Shown: piece by piece, positions 43,208 to 52,026 of the stretch | Layout of the letters: each line of letters opens with the position of its first letter | How positions within the stretch are numbered: position 1 is the stretch's first letter | Source of the DNA: Cyclobacteriaceae bacterium | GTDB lineage: Bacteria > Bacteroidota > Bacteroidia > Cytophagales > Cyclobacteriaceae | DNA length: 64,000 nucleotides | Direction of reading: 5' to 3' | Assembly: GCA_028281285.1 (NCBI GenBank) | Contig: JANQKF010000024.1 | Span: forward strand, 117,016-181,015 | The notes under the pieces: generated by a model | The model's input: only the letters and a program-made list of their open reading frames with translations | Told to the model about the DNA's origin: nothing | Databases searched by the model: none | Position numbers and translations under genes: made by a program

Positions 43208-44557
43208 ATGAAGCGCATCATCATAATTCTCAGCTTAGGTATCATCACTTTTTCATGTGACTCGAATAAGTCGGATAGCCAAGACACTGCCCAGGGACTT
43301 CCCAATATTGTCCTGCTCGTGGGTGATGATCACGGTTATCCCTACTTCGGATTCATGGGAGCGGATTATGTGCAGACACCAAACATGGATCAATTAGCCC
43401 GAAGTGGTACTCTGTTCACCAATGGCTACGTTCCAGCCAATCATTGCTTGCCTTCATTACAGACGATTATCACCGGAACCCTTCCCATTGACTATCAACA
43501 AGAAGTGAACCAAATGATAGAAGCACAGAACTTAAATGCTCAGGACGCTCGTGAATTCCGTTTTCATGCCATGAAAAACTTCCAAACACTGCCTCGAATC
43601 TTAAAGAAAGAAGGGTATCTCAGTTGGCAGGGCGGAAAATGGTGGGAATTTAATTACCAAAACGGGGGGTTTGATTATGGAATGACCAAAGGCTGGAACC
43701 CTGAAGATGAGGGTAAAAATGATTGGTTTTTGCAGTATATGGGAGGTGATGGCAGACAGCTCGGGAGAAAAACAATGCAACCCGTTTATGACTTCATCGA
43801 CAATCACTTAAATAGTCCGATGTTCATTTGGTATGCACCTGAGCTCCCGCATTATCCGCTGAACGCTCCGGAAGAATATTATAATATCTACAAGGACAAA
43901 AATCTCACAGAATCAGCCAAACGGTATTATGCGAATTGCACTTGGTTTGACGATGGCGTAGGACAACTAATTAATCATCTAAAGGAAAAAGGAGAATTTG
44001 ATAACACGCTCTTCATTTATGTGAATGACAACGGTTGGGAACAAAATCCAAATCAGGAATACCGCCATGATTCTTTGCGCTGGCACAATGGCGGGGATAA
44101 AGGCAAACTTTCCATTTATGACCAATCTTTTAGAACCCCTATCATATTCTCCTGGAAAGGAAAAATCAACCGAGCGGTAAAAAAGGATCTTATCCATAGC
44201 GCAGATATATCTGCAACGATTCTTGACTATCTAAACATTACCCCTTCTGAGAGACTTTATGGTCAGTCTTATAAAAATGTGATTGACGATAACTCCAACG
44301 AAGCACGTTCGGAAATTATCGGAAGAGCAACTCAAATACGTTCTGAAGAAGATATGATGGGTAGAAGTGTGGAAGGATACTGGTTTAGAAATGAAGATTG
44401 GTTTTTTAAATGGAACCTCACGACCAGGGAAATTGCGCTGTATGATATGAAAAGAGACTCACTCAATAACAATAATGTGGCAAGCCAAAATCAAGCAACA
44501 GTCAATTCGTTAACGAGCAAAATCAACAAATGGAGACAAGACCATGGAACCGATTGA
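43208..44557 (+). CDS. Sulfatase-family lipoprotein with variant active-site motif
   Basis: This 449-residue alkaline-phosphatase-superfamily sulfatase starts at ATG 43208, which opens into a lipoprotein signal (SLGIITFSC, Cys17); a start at 43172 would extend it. Metal-binding Asp residues appear in VLLVGDDHGYP and later in YVNDNGWEQN. The formylglycine site reads HCLPSLQTIITG (Cys80): the Arg normally found at +4 in CxPSR is Leu. The mature protein is probably surface- or periplasm-anchored and may remove sulfate from a polysaccharide. The regulator on the other strand suggests induction by a sugar. Confidence 0.86.
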   Translation: MKRIIIILSLGIITFSCDSNKSDSQDTAQGLPNIVLLVGDDHGYPYFGFMGADYVQTPNMDQLARSGTLFTNGYVPANHCLPSLQTIITGTLPIDYQQEVNQMIEAQNLNAQDAREFRFHAMKNFQTLPRILKKEGYLSWQGGKWWEFNYQNGGFDYGMTKGWNPEDEGKNDWFLQYMGGDGRQLGRKTMQPVYDFIDNHLNSPMFIWYAPELPHYPLNAPEEYYNIYKDKNLTESAKRYYANCTWFDDGVGQLINHLKEKGEFDNTLFIYVNDNGWEQNPNQEYRHDSLRWHNGGDKGKLSIYDQSFRTPIIFSWKGKINRAVKKDLIHSADISATILDYLNITPSERLYGQSYKNVIDDNSNEARSEIIGRATQIRSEEDMMGRSVEGYWFRNEDWFFKWNLTTREIALYDMKRDSLNNNNVASQNQATVNSLTSKINKWRQDHGTD

Positions 44558-44823
44558 CCTCTATGAAGGGATATACATTCTTAAGCATTGCAACATCAGA
44601 CATTCAAATGCTAAACAACCTATCCTTTAACAAAAGGACCTTGGATCAGCTGGTTTTGTTGAATCAATTACTTGAATTTTCGGCTCATTCTTAAACAAAA
44701 CTGGGGTATGGGTCAAAAAGATTTTGTGCCATCCTTGGGATAACTTTTGTATCGACATATGTTTTTCCTTATAATTGGTGCTCCTATTTGGATTTGATCC
44801 AAATCAACTACTAACTAAAAACT
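44558..44823. other. Intergenic region before the SLC4-type gene
   Basis: This 266-base stretch holds no convincing gene. A near-consensus -7 sequence TAACTTTTG (44741-44749) with a TTTTG about 20 bases upstream could be the promoter of the transporter, about 75 bases before its ATG. A 43-codon open frame at 44563-44694 has no recognisable features. Confidence 0.4.
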
Positions 44824-46377
44824 ATGGCGAAAATGGAAAAGACGGAAGGTCTTGAATGGACCGGCCGCCCTTTCGGAGGGTTTATTGATGACATTCGTAG
44901 AAGAAGACCGCACTACGGAAGTGATTTCAAAGACGGTCTCAATTCAAAAACTTTAGGTACTACCATCTTCCTATTCTTTGCTGCTTTGGCTAATGCAATT
45001 GCCTTTGGAGCACTAACCGGAGCACTGACAGGCAACCAAATTGGGGTGGTTGAAATGCTCGTGATTACAGCAATTGGTGGTATCATATTTGCCCTTTTCT
45101 CAGGGCAACCGTTGACCATCCTTGGAGGTACAGGTCCAATCACCATTTTTACGGGATTGCTCTATGTAACCTGTGAGCAAATGGAACTCCCATTCCTGCA
45201 AACCTATGCATGGGTGGGTATTTGGTCAGGTGTGATCCTATTGATATTGGCATTTACTGATGCCAGTGCCCTAATGGGCTATTTTACCAGGTTTACCGAT
45301 GAAATTTTTGCAGCCTTAATATCCGTAATATTCATTGTTGAAGCTTTCCATGATACTTTCGTGGCATTCGGACCAGAAGGTTTTGGGCTATCAAGTGCAT
45401 TCTTGACTTTGGTTTTGGCACTCGGAACATTTGTGGTGGCCCGGATTCTCAGGAATTCAGTCAATACTCCTTATTTAAGGAAAGGCTTCCGAACATTCCT
45501 GACAGACTTTGGGCCTGCAATTGCAATTCTTGCTGCAACCATGTTTTCGCTTCAATACCCCGAAATTCAGTTGAGTAAACCTGTAGTACCAGATACTATT
45601 GCTACTACCAGCGGAAGAGAGTGGTTGGTTCCGATCTTTAATGTTCCGACTTGGGTGATTTTTGCATCTATCGGACCCGCTATTTTAGCTACCATTCTTT
45701 TGTTCCTTGACCAAAACATTACCACTAGATTGGTAAATGCCAAGGATAACAAATTGAAGAAAGGCATGGGTTATCATCTTGACCTTGCCATTGTTGCATT
45801 GATTGTTCTTGGTGCTTCATTTTTCGCACTACCCTGGATTGTAGCAGCTACGGTACACTCACTAAATCACGTAAGGAGTCAGGCCACAATGGAGGTTATT
45901 GATGTAGGCGGCCAGAAAAGGGAAAAGATTGTCTCGGTTAAAGAAACACGTATTTCAGGATTCTTGATTCACACGTTAATTGCGGCTTCAATTTTCTTCC
46001 TGGATTATTTCGATTTAATTCCAATGGCCGTGCTCTTCGGACTGTTCCTCTATATGGGATTTGCTTCGCTTGGCGGAAATCAGTTCTACGAGCGTATGAT
46101 GCTCTGGTTTACAGATCCGAAACTGTATCCGAATTCGCACTACACGAAAGTTGTGCCTGCTAAAGAAATTCACAAATTCACATTCATGCAGTTCATTTGT
46201 TTTGTGGTATTGTGGGTGCTCAAAACTTCAAAAATTGGAATTCTATTCCCATTGATGATCGCTGCCCTGGTGCCGATAAGACTCTGGATCAGCCGCTTCT
46301 TCAAACCGGAACATGTTGAAGCACTACTTACGGAGGATGAGAAAGAAGGAGAAGAAATGTCTGCAGGACTGAGCTGA
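44824..46377 (+). CDS. SLC4-type (bicarbonate transporter family) anion exchanger
   Basis: This 517-residue membrane protein resembles the transmembrane domain of eukaryotic band 3/SLC4 anion exchangers. The lead-in WTGRPFGGFIDDIRRRRPHY corresponds to the conserved SLC4 entry helix, and SGQPLTILGGTGPITIFTGL to the anion-site loop after helix 2. About 12-14 helices follow, and LAIVALIVLGASFFALPWIV is typical of the gate region. The large cytoplasmic N-terminal domain of animal SLC4 is absent. It probably moves bicarbonate or another anion, perhaps with sodium. It stands alone with a bidirectional terminator downstream. Confidence 0.9.
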   Translation: MAKMEKTEGLEWTGRPFGGFIDDIRRRRPHYGSDFKDGLNSKTLGTTIFLFFAALANAIAFGALTGALTGNQIGVVEMLVITAIGGIIFALFSGQPLTILGGTGPITIFTGLLYVTCEQMELPFLQTYAWVGIWSGVILLILAFTDASALMGYFTRFTDEIFAALISVIFIVEAFHDTFVAFGPEGFGLSSAFLTLVLALGTFVVARILRNSVNTPYLRKGFRTFLTDFGPAIAILAATMFSLQYPEIQLSKPVVPDTIATTSGREWLVPIFNVPTWVIFASIGPAILATILLFLDQNITTRLVNAKDNKLKKGMGYHLDLAIVALIVLGASFFALPWIVAATVHSLNHVRSQATMEVIDVGGQKREKIVSVKETRISGFLIHTLIAASIFFLDYFDLIPMAVLFGLFLYMGFASLGGNQFYERMMLWFTDPKLYPNSHYTKVVPAKEIHKFTFMQFICFVVLWVLKTSKIGILFPLMIAALVPIRLWISRFFKPEHVEALLTEDEKEGEEMSAGLS

Positions 46378-46395
46378 CGAAAATCATTCAATCAT

Positions 46396-46424
46396 AAAAA
46401 AAGCTGGCAATGCCGGCTTTTTTT
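46396..46424. terminator. Bidirectional intrinsic terminator
   Basis: AAAAAAAGCTGGC-AAT-GCCGGCTTTTTTT gives a GC stem of six pairs (one G/T wobble), extended by seven A-T pairs, with a T-run on either strand. It serves the SLC4-type gene on the plus strand and the efflux operon on the minus strand. The final bases overlap the last codons of the CutA-like gene. Confidence 0.92.
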
Positions 46425-46737
46425 ATGCCTCTATCACATCAGACATCAACTCTTCAGCCTGAAGCCAGTCCATGTGGATTATTGGAAGCGAATAGACCTC
46501 TGGAATTGAATCTCCGAATTCATCCCGCAACCTTGTGTCAATTTGTGGAAAAAGCACCGCCTTGGTTTTGGCAGTAAGCAAATGGACTGCGCTCAAAACT
46601 TTCTCATTGTTTATGAAATTGATCCGCTCCATATTTCTGGTAATGTTCAGATCTATGCCAAGTTTCTCTTCCAAAAGGATCTTAGCAATTCGATCAATCT
46701 TCTCTTCACTCCTACTCACAATTTGCAACAGTATCAT
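46423..46737 (-). CDS. CutA-like small protein, last gene of the efflux operon
   Basis: This 104-residue protein follows the CutA pattern: an opening strand, a helix RIAKILLEEKLGIDLNI, a central strand pair, and a C-terminal PEVYSLPIIHMDWLQAEELM resembling the PEIIALPI...YLDWL end of CutA. Identity to classical CutA is low and its Cys/His positions differ, so this is a divergent member. CutA trimers are linked to copper tolerance, though the mechanism is unclear. It starts four bases after the TolC stop and closes the operon. Confidence 0.62.
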   Translation of the reverse strand: MILLQIVSRSEEKIDRIAKILLEEKLGIDLNITRNMERINFINNEKVLSAVHLLTAKTKAVLFPQIDTRLRDEFGDSIPEVYSLPIIHMDWLQAEELMSDVIEA

Positions 46738-46741
46738 AGGT

Positions 46742-48151
46742 CTATCTTAGTATTCCTAAAGCAAATTCCGATTTCAGAATTGCACGTAAATAGTCTATTC
46801 TGGCTCTGAGAGATTTAATTCGGGAGTCTACCAGACCAGTTTCCCTACTATTGACCATAAAAAGCGAACTTTCTCCTGATTGAAAGAGGTTTTCTTCTCC
46901 TCTGAAAAGTCGCTCATAATCAACTACTATCCTTGAGTAAGTTTCGGCTTGATCCAAAGCGATGATGCTCTCGTTGATCGCACCCCTGGCCTTTGCTAAA
47001 AGTTCAGCCTCCATATTTCTACGCTCGAATTCAACCTCTGAAATCTTGATTTTACTCAATCGGAGATTTCCCCTGTCCTTTCTCAAGAAAACCGGAAATT
47101 TAAAGTCCAGCCCTAGTGTGTAATCTTCTGAATTATATCCTCGAAATACCTCACCATCAACCGGTGAAGAGATTGCATTGAACTTCAAATCAATTTCGGG
47201 TTTGATATATTCCGCTTTGATTCGTCTGTCTACTTCCAGAGTCCCTAATTTAAAATCATACAGCCTCAATTTTGGATGAGCTTCAATCATTTGCTCCAGA
47301 TTCGCATCCAACCTCAAACTTGATTGGCTGACAATCAGTGATTCAACCGTGCTGGGCACAGTGCCAGGCTTAAGCTCAAGTGGTAATACTCCGGCAATCC
47401 ATAGATTAGAAACCATGATGGCCTCTTTTTTACCATATTCGATTCTTTCTTTCTGAAGCATTACCAACCTGTTGTTCAACTGAATACCAGCTTCCAACGT
47501 GTCAATTGAAGCACGATCACCAAACTGAGCACTTTGGCGAATGCCTTCCAACCGTACGTCCGACAAGTTCACCGCTTCCTCAAGAATTTTAACCCGATGA
47601 TAGCTTTCTAACCAGTCCCAATAGGCAATGCCGGCCTCGTAAAGTAGATCATTGACTTTAAGCACTTGCTCAACCTCTGTACTTTCACGATAAAGTTGCG
47701 CCCGCTTCAACTCGGCTCTGCGCTTGTCAAAAACCAGACCTTGACCTAGTGGAACCTTGATTCCTGCATACCATAAACCATTGTTGGGAACATTGTTTTC
47801 AGGGTTCAGAAACACACCACTATTATCTTCAAAACCTCCATAAAATTCGACCCCTAAGTTGGTCGGAACCTTAAGGCCAGCTGTCCATAGCTGATAGTAC
47901 CGTTTGTCGTCAAAGTACTTCTGCGATAGATCAGCTACAAGCTCGGGATCAAAACCTCCACGAGCCTTTAAGACAACCGCATCTCCTCTTTGCTCCAATA
48001 GGTCAGTTTGCCTTATCATGGGATGATTGTTCCTCACAATATCCATGTAGGTTTCAAACCTTAACGTGTCCACCTCAGCCGTTTGAGAAAAAGCACTAAA
48101 CGACTGGCAGGCAGCAATTGTCAGGAGAATATATAGACTAAGCTTTCTCAT
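46742..48151 (-). CDS. TolC family outer-membrane efflux protein
   Basis: This 469-residue protein has a signal peptide (LYILLTIAACQSFSAFSQ). It shows the duplicated TolC helix-strand arrangement: coiled-coil segments (KVNDLLYEAGIAYWDWLESY, INESIIALDQAETYSRIVVD) alternate with barrel strands (YTLGLDFKFPVFLRKDRGNL). It forms the outer-membrane exit duct. It is fourth in the operon and overlaps the adaptor gene by four bases (ATGA). Confidence 0.94.
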   Translation of the reverse strand: MRKLSLYILLTIAACQSFSAFSQTAEVDTLRFETYMDIVRNNHPMIRQTDLLEQRGDAVVLKARGGFDPELVADLSQKYFDDKRYYQLWTAGLKVPTNLGVEFYGGFEDNSGVFLNPENNVPNNGLWYAGIKVPLGQGLVFDKRRAELKRAQLYRESTEVEQVLKVNDLLYEAGIAYWDWLESYHRVKILEEAVNLSDVRLEGIRQSAQFGDRASIDTLEAGIQLNNRLVMLQKERIEYGKKEAIMVSNLWIAGVLPLELKPGTVPSTVESLIVSQSSLRLDANLEQMIEAHPKLRLYDFKLGTLEVDRRIKAEYIKPEIDLKFNAISSPVDGEVFRGYNSEDYTLGLDFKFPVFLRKDRGNLRLSKIKISEVEFERRNMEAELLAKARGAINESIIALDQAETYSRIVVDYERLFRGEENLFQSGESSLFMVNSRETGLVDSRIKSLRARIDYLRAILKSEFALGILR

Positions 48152-49497
48152 TTTGAAGCAATGGCAGTAGTCTGATCAGTTTCGTAATAGTTCGGTGGGA
48201 ATCCATTGATTTTTCGCCATATCTCAAACCATACAGGCACTTCTTTTAGCATGATCATCGAATTTGTACCTGCACCGATTCTAAGTGCATCAGGCCATGG
48301 TTCATCTCCTTCCTCCTGCTTCACCATGATACGGTATTTTCCATTGGCACTGATAAAGTTGTCTATTGCAAAAATCTCACCTCCATAGGTACCATAACTT
48401 GTGTTCGGCCATCCTGAAAAGACTATTGCCGGCCATCCATCAAACTGGATTCGTACGTGTTGCCCTTTCTTCAATAGTGGTAGATCAATAGGGTCGACAT
48501 ACATCTCTATTGCCAGTTGATACTCTGCAGGCATGATACTGACGATCTCACTCCCCTCCTTGATCGTTTCGCCAATTCCGGATTTGATAGCCTGTGTTAT
48601 ATACCCGTTCTGAGGAGCAAGTACATAGTATAGGCCTTGTCTAATCGAATAGTTGGCCACCTGATTTTTGAGCTTTGTTACCTCTGCATCCACCTTAAGT
48701 TGATCAGAAAGTGCGGTATACTTGTCCGCTTCAGCTTTAGTGATCTTATCTAGAAACTGGGCGTTAATTGAATTCAACTCTACTCTCGCATTTACCACTT
48801 CGTTTCTGCTTGCCAATAGTTTATTCTGTTTGGCGATCATCTCAGCCTGGTTTTTTTGATAAGTAAGACTTCTGTTTTCCAATTCAGTTTTAGACTTCAA
48901 ACCCTGCTTTTCCAAGTTTTCGAATCGCTTAAATTGTCTTTCGGCAATTTCAAAGTTGAGTTTCGCAGCTTCATAATCCATACTGTCACTGGTCACCTTA
49001 AAAAGAGAGATCTGCAACTTGTTCTCCGCTTGATTGTATTTTAACTTTTGGGTAGTCTTCATAGCCACAATTTGCTTTTCCAAAGACGATACCTTATTTG
49101 CATAGGAAGTCGAACTTGCCTCTTTAATGGCTAACTGCTCTTCTGTTCTAGTGACCAATTCAGGGTCAAAATAGTCGTCCTTGACCTCCGAAATATGCAT
49201 GATGGTGTCTCCCCTATTGACAAAATCACCCTCAGTAACAAACCATTTCTCGATTCTGCCCGGAATCACCGTCTGGACAGTCTGTGGCCTTTGATCGGGC
49301 TTGAATGTAGTGACTTTTCCCTTCGAGCGTATATTTTGTGTCCATGGTAGAAAGAACACCAACACCAGGATTATTGAGACGCCTGTCAATATCCTTATGA
49401 GCGTCTTCCCTGAGGATTTCTTTTCCACTTCACGCAACGAATCATACTCATTTCGATCAACATATTTGTTGACACTATTGTCTGAAATATTAAGCAT
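48148..49497 (-). CDS. HlyD family periplasmic adaptor
   Basis: This 449-residue protein has an N-terminal cytoplasmic tail and one membrane helix (about 33-53, RILTGVSIILVLVFFLPWTQ). A biotinyl-lipoyl-like half-motif (GRIEKWFVTEGDFVNRGDTI), long coiled-coil hairpin helices (about 105-270) and a second lipoyl half (LYYVLAPQNGYITQAIKSGI) follow. The C-terminal beta domain ends the chain. It bridges the inner-membrane ABC exporter and TolC. Its start overlaps the end of the ABC gene by eight bases. Confidence 0.94.
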   Translation of the reverse strand: MLNISDNSVNKYVDRNEYDSLREVEKKSSGKTLIRILTGVSIILVLVFFLPWTQNIRSKGKVTTFKPDQRPQTVQTVIPGRIEKWFVTEGDFVNRGDTIMHISEVKDDYFDPELVTRTEEQLAIKEASSTSYANKVSSLEKQIVAMKTTQKLKYNQAENKLQISLFKVTSDSMDYEAAKLNFEIAERQFKRFENLEKQGLKSKTELENRSLTYQKNQAEMIAKQNKLLASRNEVVNARVELNSINAQFLDKITKAEADKYTALSDQLKVDAEVTKLKNQVANYSIRQGLYYVLAPQNGYITQAIKSGIGETIKEGSEIVSIMPAEYQLAIEMYVDPIDLPLLKKGQHVRIQFDGWPAIVFSGWPNTSYGTYGGEIFAIDNFISANGKYRIMVKQEEGDEPWPDALRIGAGTNSMIMLKEVPVWFEIWRKINGFPPNYYETDQTTAIASK

Positions 49498-51193
49498 TGG
49501 TCTTAACTTTTTTCTTTCTTCCCTTCACTGAATTTGTTCGTACCACAGTACCTTCCTCCATGGTTACTATGCGATCCGATTTATTCGTCAGGTATTCGTC
49601 TCCTGATACCGCAACAATTGTCCATCGGTTCTTTTTTGACAGAAGGAAGTCAATAATTCTTTGTCTTTCCTTGATTTGAATATGTTCAAATGCATCTTCC
49701 AATAAGATCAGCTTTGGTCGATCTGCTATAGTTCGGGCTAGCAATAATTTTTGAATAACACTTCTGGGCAGTTTTTTTCCTACAGGATCGAGGAAAGTGT
49801 CCAAGCCATGTGGCATGGCATTTACAAATGACTCGAGCCCCATATGGGAAACAGCCCAAGTAACGTTTTCGGAGGTAGCCCTTTCCCTGCCCATACTGAT
49901 ATTCTCGCGTATGGTTCCTTCAAACAATTCTTCCTGGCTAAGGCAGTCTCCGATGTTGCTTCGCAGGCACTTCAGGTTAAGTCCGCCTATGGCTCTGTCA
50001 TTGTAAGTCACAATACCCGATTGGGGCTCATACAATCCTGCCAGTATATGGAGAAGTGTACTCTTTCCGGATCCATTAGGACCATTGATTACCAATCGCT
50101 CTCCTTTCTTAACCGTTAGGCACAAGTCATTGAGGATTTTTCGGCTGCTTTCCGGATAACTGAAGTTTAGATTATCCAGGTGTACTTGTATGCCTATATC
50201 TTCCGGATCGATCTCAAGATCTGTCCCTCCCTCTCTATCCAACTCCAAATCGGTAACCTGACCGATTTTCTCCAGTGCAGTAAGTACATCATAAATCGTC
50301 TCCAAACTTGAGAATAGCTTTTCCACGGAGTTCATTACCATCAAAATGATAATCTCAGCCGCAACGAATTGGCCAATATTCATTTGTTGGTTCATGACCA
50401 GCAAGCCTCCCAATGCAAGTAGGCCAGCAGTCAAAATCACCTTGAACACAACCATGAGTGAGAATTGCTTCAAAATGACTTTGAAATGACTCTCTCTGGC
50501 TTCGAGATAATCACCCGTGCGGTCATTGGCTCTTTGCATGGGCAAGTCTGTCTTTCCGGCCAATTTAAAGGTAGAGCTCGTCATGGCCAGTTCCTCTAGC
50601 CAAGACGCAATCTTGTATTTATGCTTTGACTCTTCCAGGCTTGTCTTCATTCCTAAGCTGATCGTGTACCTGAAAAGCGCATAAACCAGCAACACCATTA
50701 AAACACTAAACAGGATGAAGAAAGGATGGTAAAATGAAAGTAGAATAAGTCCAAACACCACATTTAAAATAGCGGTGGAGAAGTCTACCAGTATCTTGGA
50801 AAGCCCCTTTTGAACGGACACAACATCAAAGAATCGATTCATCAATTCCGGAGCATAGTGTCTATAGAGCGCCTCCATCCGGATATTCGGGATTCTGTAG
50901 GCAAACTCGAATGAAGCCCGGGTAAATATCTTTTGTTGCAAGTTCTCCGTAATCCTTAGCTGCGATATCTGGAGAATGCCTGTAAGGGTAACTCCTAATA
51001 TCACGATAAATAGGAGGACTACCCACGAGGTACTAACCCTACCTACCTGGATTAAGTTTACTATTGCCTGTATACCCAGTGGAATGGACAGATAAACCAG
51101 TCCATTGAAAACCGCATAGATATAGACATTCCTTATTTCCTTTTGGTCAGGTTTTAACAACCTCCAAAATCTTTGCGTGGGAGTAATTGCCAT
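49490..51193 (-). CDS. ABC half-exporter with degenerate nucleotide-binding motifs
   Basis: This 567-residue protein has a six-helix type-1 exporter membrane domain (residues about 20-300) and a C-terminal nucleotide-binding domain. Walker A is intact (GPNGSGKST, 371-379) and a Q-loop region is present (DCLSQEELFEGTI). The signature position reads KLPRSVIQK (474-482) instead of LSGGQ. Walker B reads LILLED, with Glu and Asp in reversed order, and the H-loop His is replaced by Ser530. It has no peptidase domain. Such a subunit may still bind ATP but should hydrolyse it poorly or through a non-canonical geometry. The membrane part and genetic context are those of an efflux or type I-like secretion pump. 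Confidence 0.9.
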   Translation of the reverse strand: MAITPTQRFWRLLKPDQKEIRNVYIYAVFNGLVYLSIPLGIQAIVNLIQVGRVSTSWVVLLFIVILGVTLTGILQISQLRITENLQQKIFTRASFEFAYRIPNIRMEALYRHYAPELMNRFFDVVSVQKGLSKILVDFSTAILNVVFGLILLSFYHPFFILFSVLMVLLVYALFRYTISLGMKTSLEESKHKYKIASWLEELAMTSSTFKLAGKTDLPMQRANDRTGDYLEARESHFKVILKQFSLMVVFKVILTAGLLALGGLLVMNQQMNIGQFVAAEIIILMVMNSVEKLFSSLETIYDVLTALEKIGQVTDLELDREGGTDLEIDPEDIGIQVHLDNLNFSYPESSRKILNDLCLTVKKGERLVINGPNGSGKSTLLHILAGLYEPQSGIVTYNDRAIGGLNLKCLRSNIGDCLSQEELFEGTIRENISMGRERATSENVTWAVSHMGLESFVNAMPHGLDTFLDPVGKKLPRSVIQKLLLARTIADRPKLILLEDAFEHIQIKERQRIIDFLLSKKNRWTIVAVSGDEYLTNKSDRIVTMEEGTVVRTNSVKGRKKKVKTNA

Positions 51194-51214
51194 CTTTTTC
51201 TTAGTTAAAGGGGG

Positions 51215-51883
51215 TTAGTCAAGAATAGTTTTGAAAACCATTTTAGTGTAAAACTCACATGTCGCATCTTCACCTTCCACTACATCAGTCAGACGAGGGA
51301 GGTGTTCGGCAAAAAAACGTTGATGGTGTGCACCTTCAATGACAGTCGAGATGAGCATATGCGGATATTTGAACCTGGGATTTATCTCAAGGACAATGTC
51401 ACTTATAGCTGCTACCAAATTTTTATAGGGCATGAATACACCCTCCTGATTAATCTCGTCAACGGCTTTATGCAAATAAGACTTTGACGAATCATTAATA
51501 ATGATGATGCTCAATTTCATCTCATTGATATGCGAAAAGGCACTGTCCTCATTCACTGGTTCTGTCAACAGTTTAATGGCTCTCGCGAGTCGATCCTTTG
51601 GATCAGGAATGTTTGAAATTCCTAAAGCCAATCTATATTGCATCCATCTCCAATACCAGCAGGTCAGGTAAACCAACAACATTTGTTTGCTCTCGAAGTA
51701 TCGATAAATCGATGCTTCAGTTGAGCCAATTTTTCCAGCTAACTTCCTGAATGTGAACCTCTCATATCCCATTTCAGCCATCATTTCAATTGCATTCTGA
51801 ACAATCTGACGGCCTAAATCGCTAGACTCGGGATCCTTTAGGTAAGTTGCTGAGTTAATCTGAAAAGTTAATGTTGATAGCAT
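51215..51883 (-). CDS. TetR/AcrR family transcriptional regulator
   Basis: This 222-residue protein has an N-terminal TetR helix-turn-helix (IVQNAIEMMAEMGYERFTFR, KLAGKIGSTEASIYRYFESK) and a ligand-binding C-terminal domain rich in aromatic and His residues. It is the first gene of the five-gene efflux operon. A palindrome located between the -33 and -7 elements of its promoter suggests autoregulation of the whole operon in response to an exported compound. Confidence 0.95.
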   Translation of the reverse strand: MLSTLTFQINSATYLKDPESSDLGRQIVQNAIEMMAEMGYERFTFRKLAGKIGSTEASIYRYFESKQMLLVYLTCWYWRWMQYRLALGISNIPDPKDRLARAIKLLTEPVNEDSAFSHINEMKLSIIIINDSSKSYLHKAVDEINQEGVFMPYKNLVAAISDIVLEINPRFKYPHMLISTVIEGAHHQRFFAEHLPRLTDVVEGEDATCEFYTKMVFKTILD

Positions 51884-51908
51884 TATGATCGTATTTGATA
51901 GTTTTACT

Positions 51909-51941
51909 CAAAATTACAATAGTATTACTATCATTTCCAAA
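51909..51941 (-). promoter_or_regulatory. Promoter and TetR operator of the efflux operon
   Basis: On the minus strand, TTTG (51938-51941) and TAATTTTG (51909-51916) are separated by 21 bases, a good match to the Bacteroidota promoter. Between them sits the perfect 13-bp palindrome ATAGTATTACTAT (51919-51931). A related GATAGT half lies at 51897-51902. The predicted transcript would have about 20 bases of leader before the TetR start. Confidence 0.65.
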
Positions 51942-52026
51942 AAAATGTTTCAAGTTTTGTGATTTTTTCTGAACATCGTTAGCAGAATTCGACAAACCGA
52001 AATAGAAAAATTACGTTTTTCAGCTT

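Noticed and set aside
44563..44694. 43-codon open frame between the sulfatase and the SLC4-type gene
   Set aside because: It has no family match, signal peptide or promoter of its own; its length is within chance for this composition.
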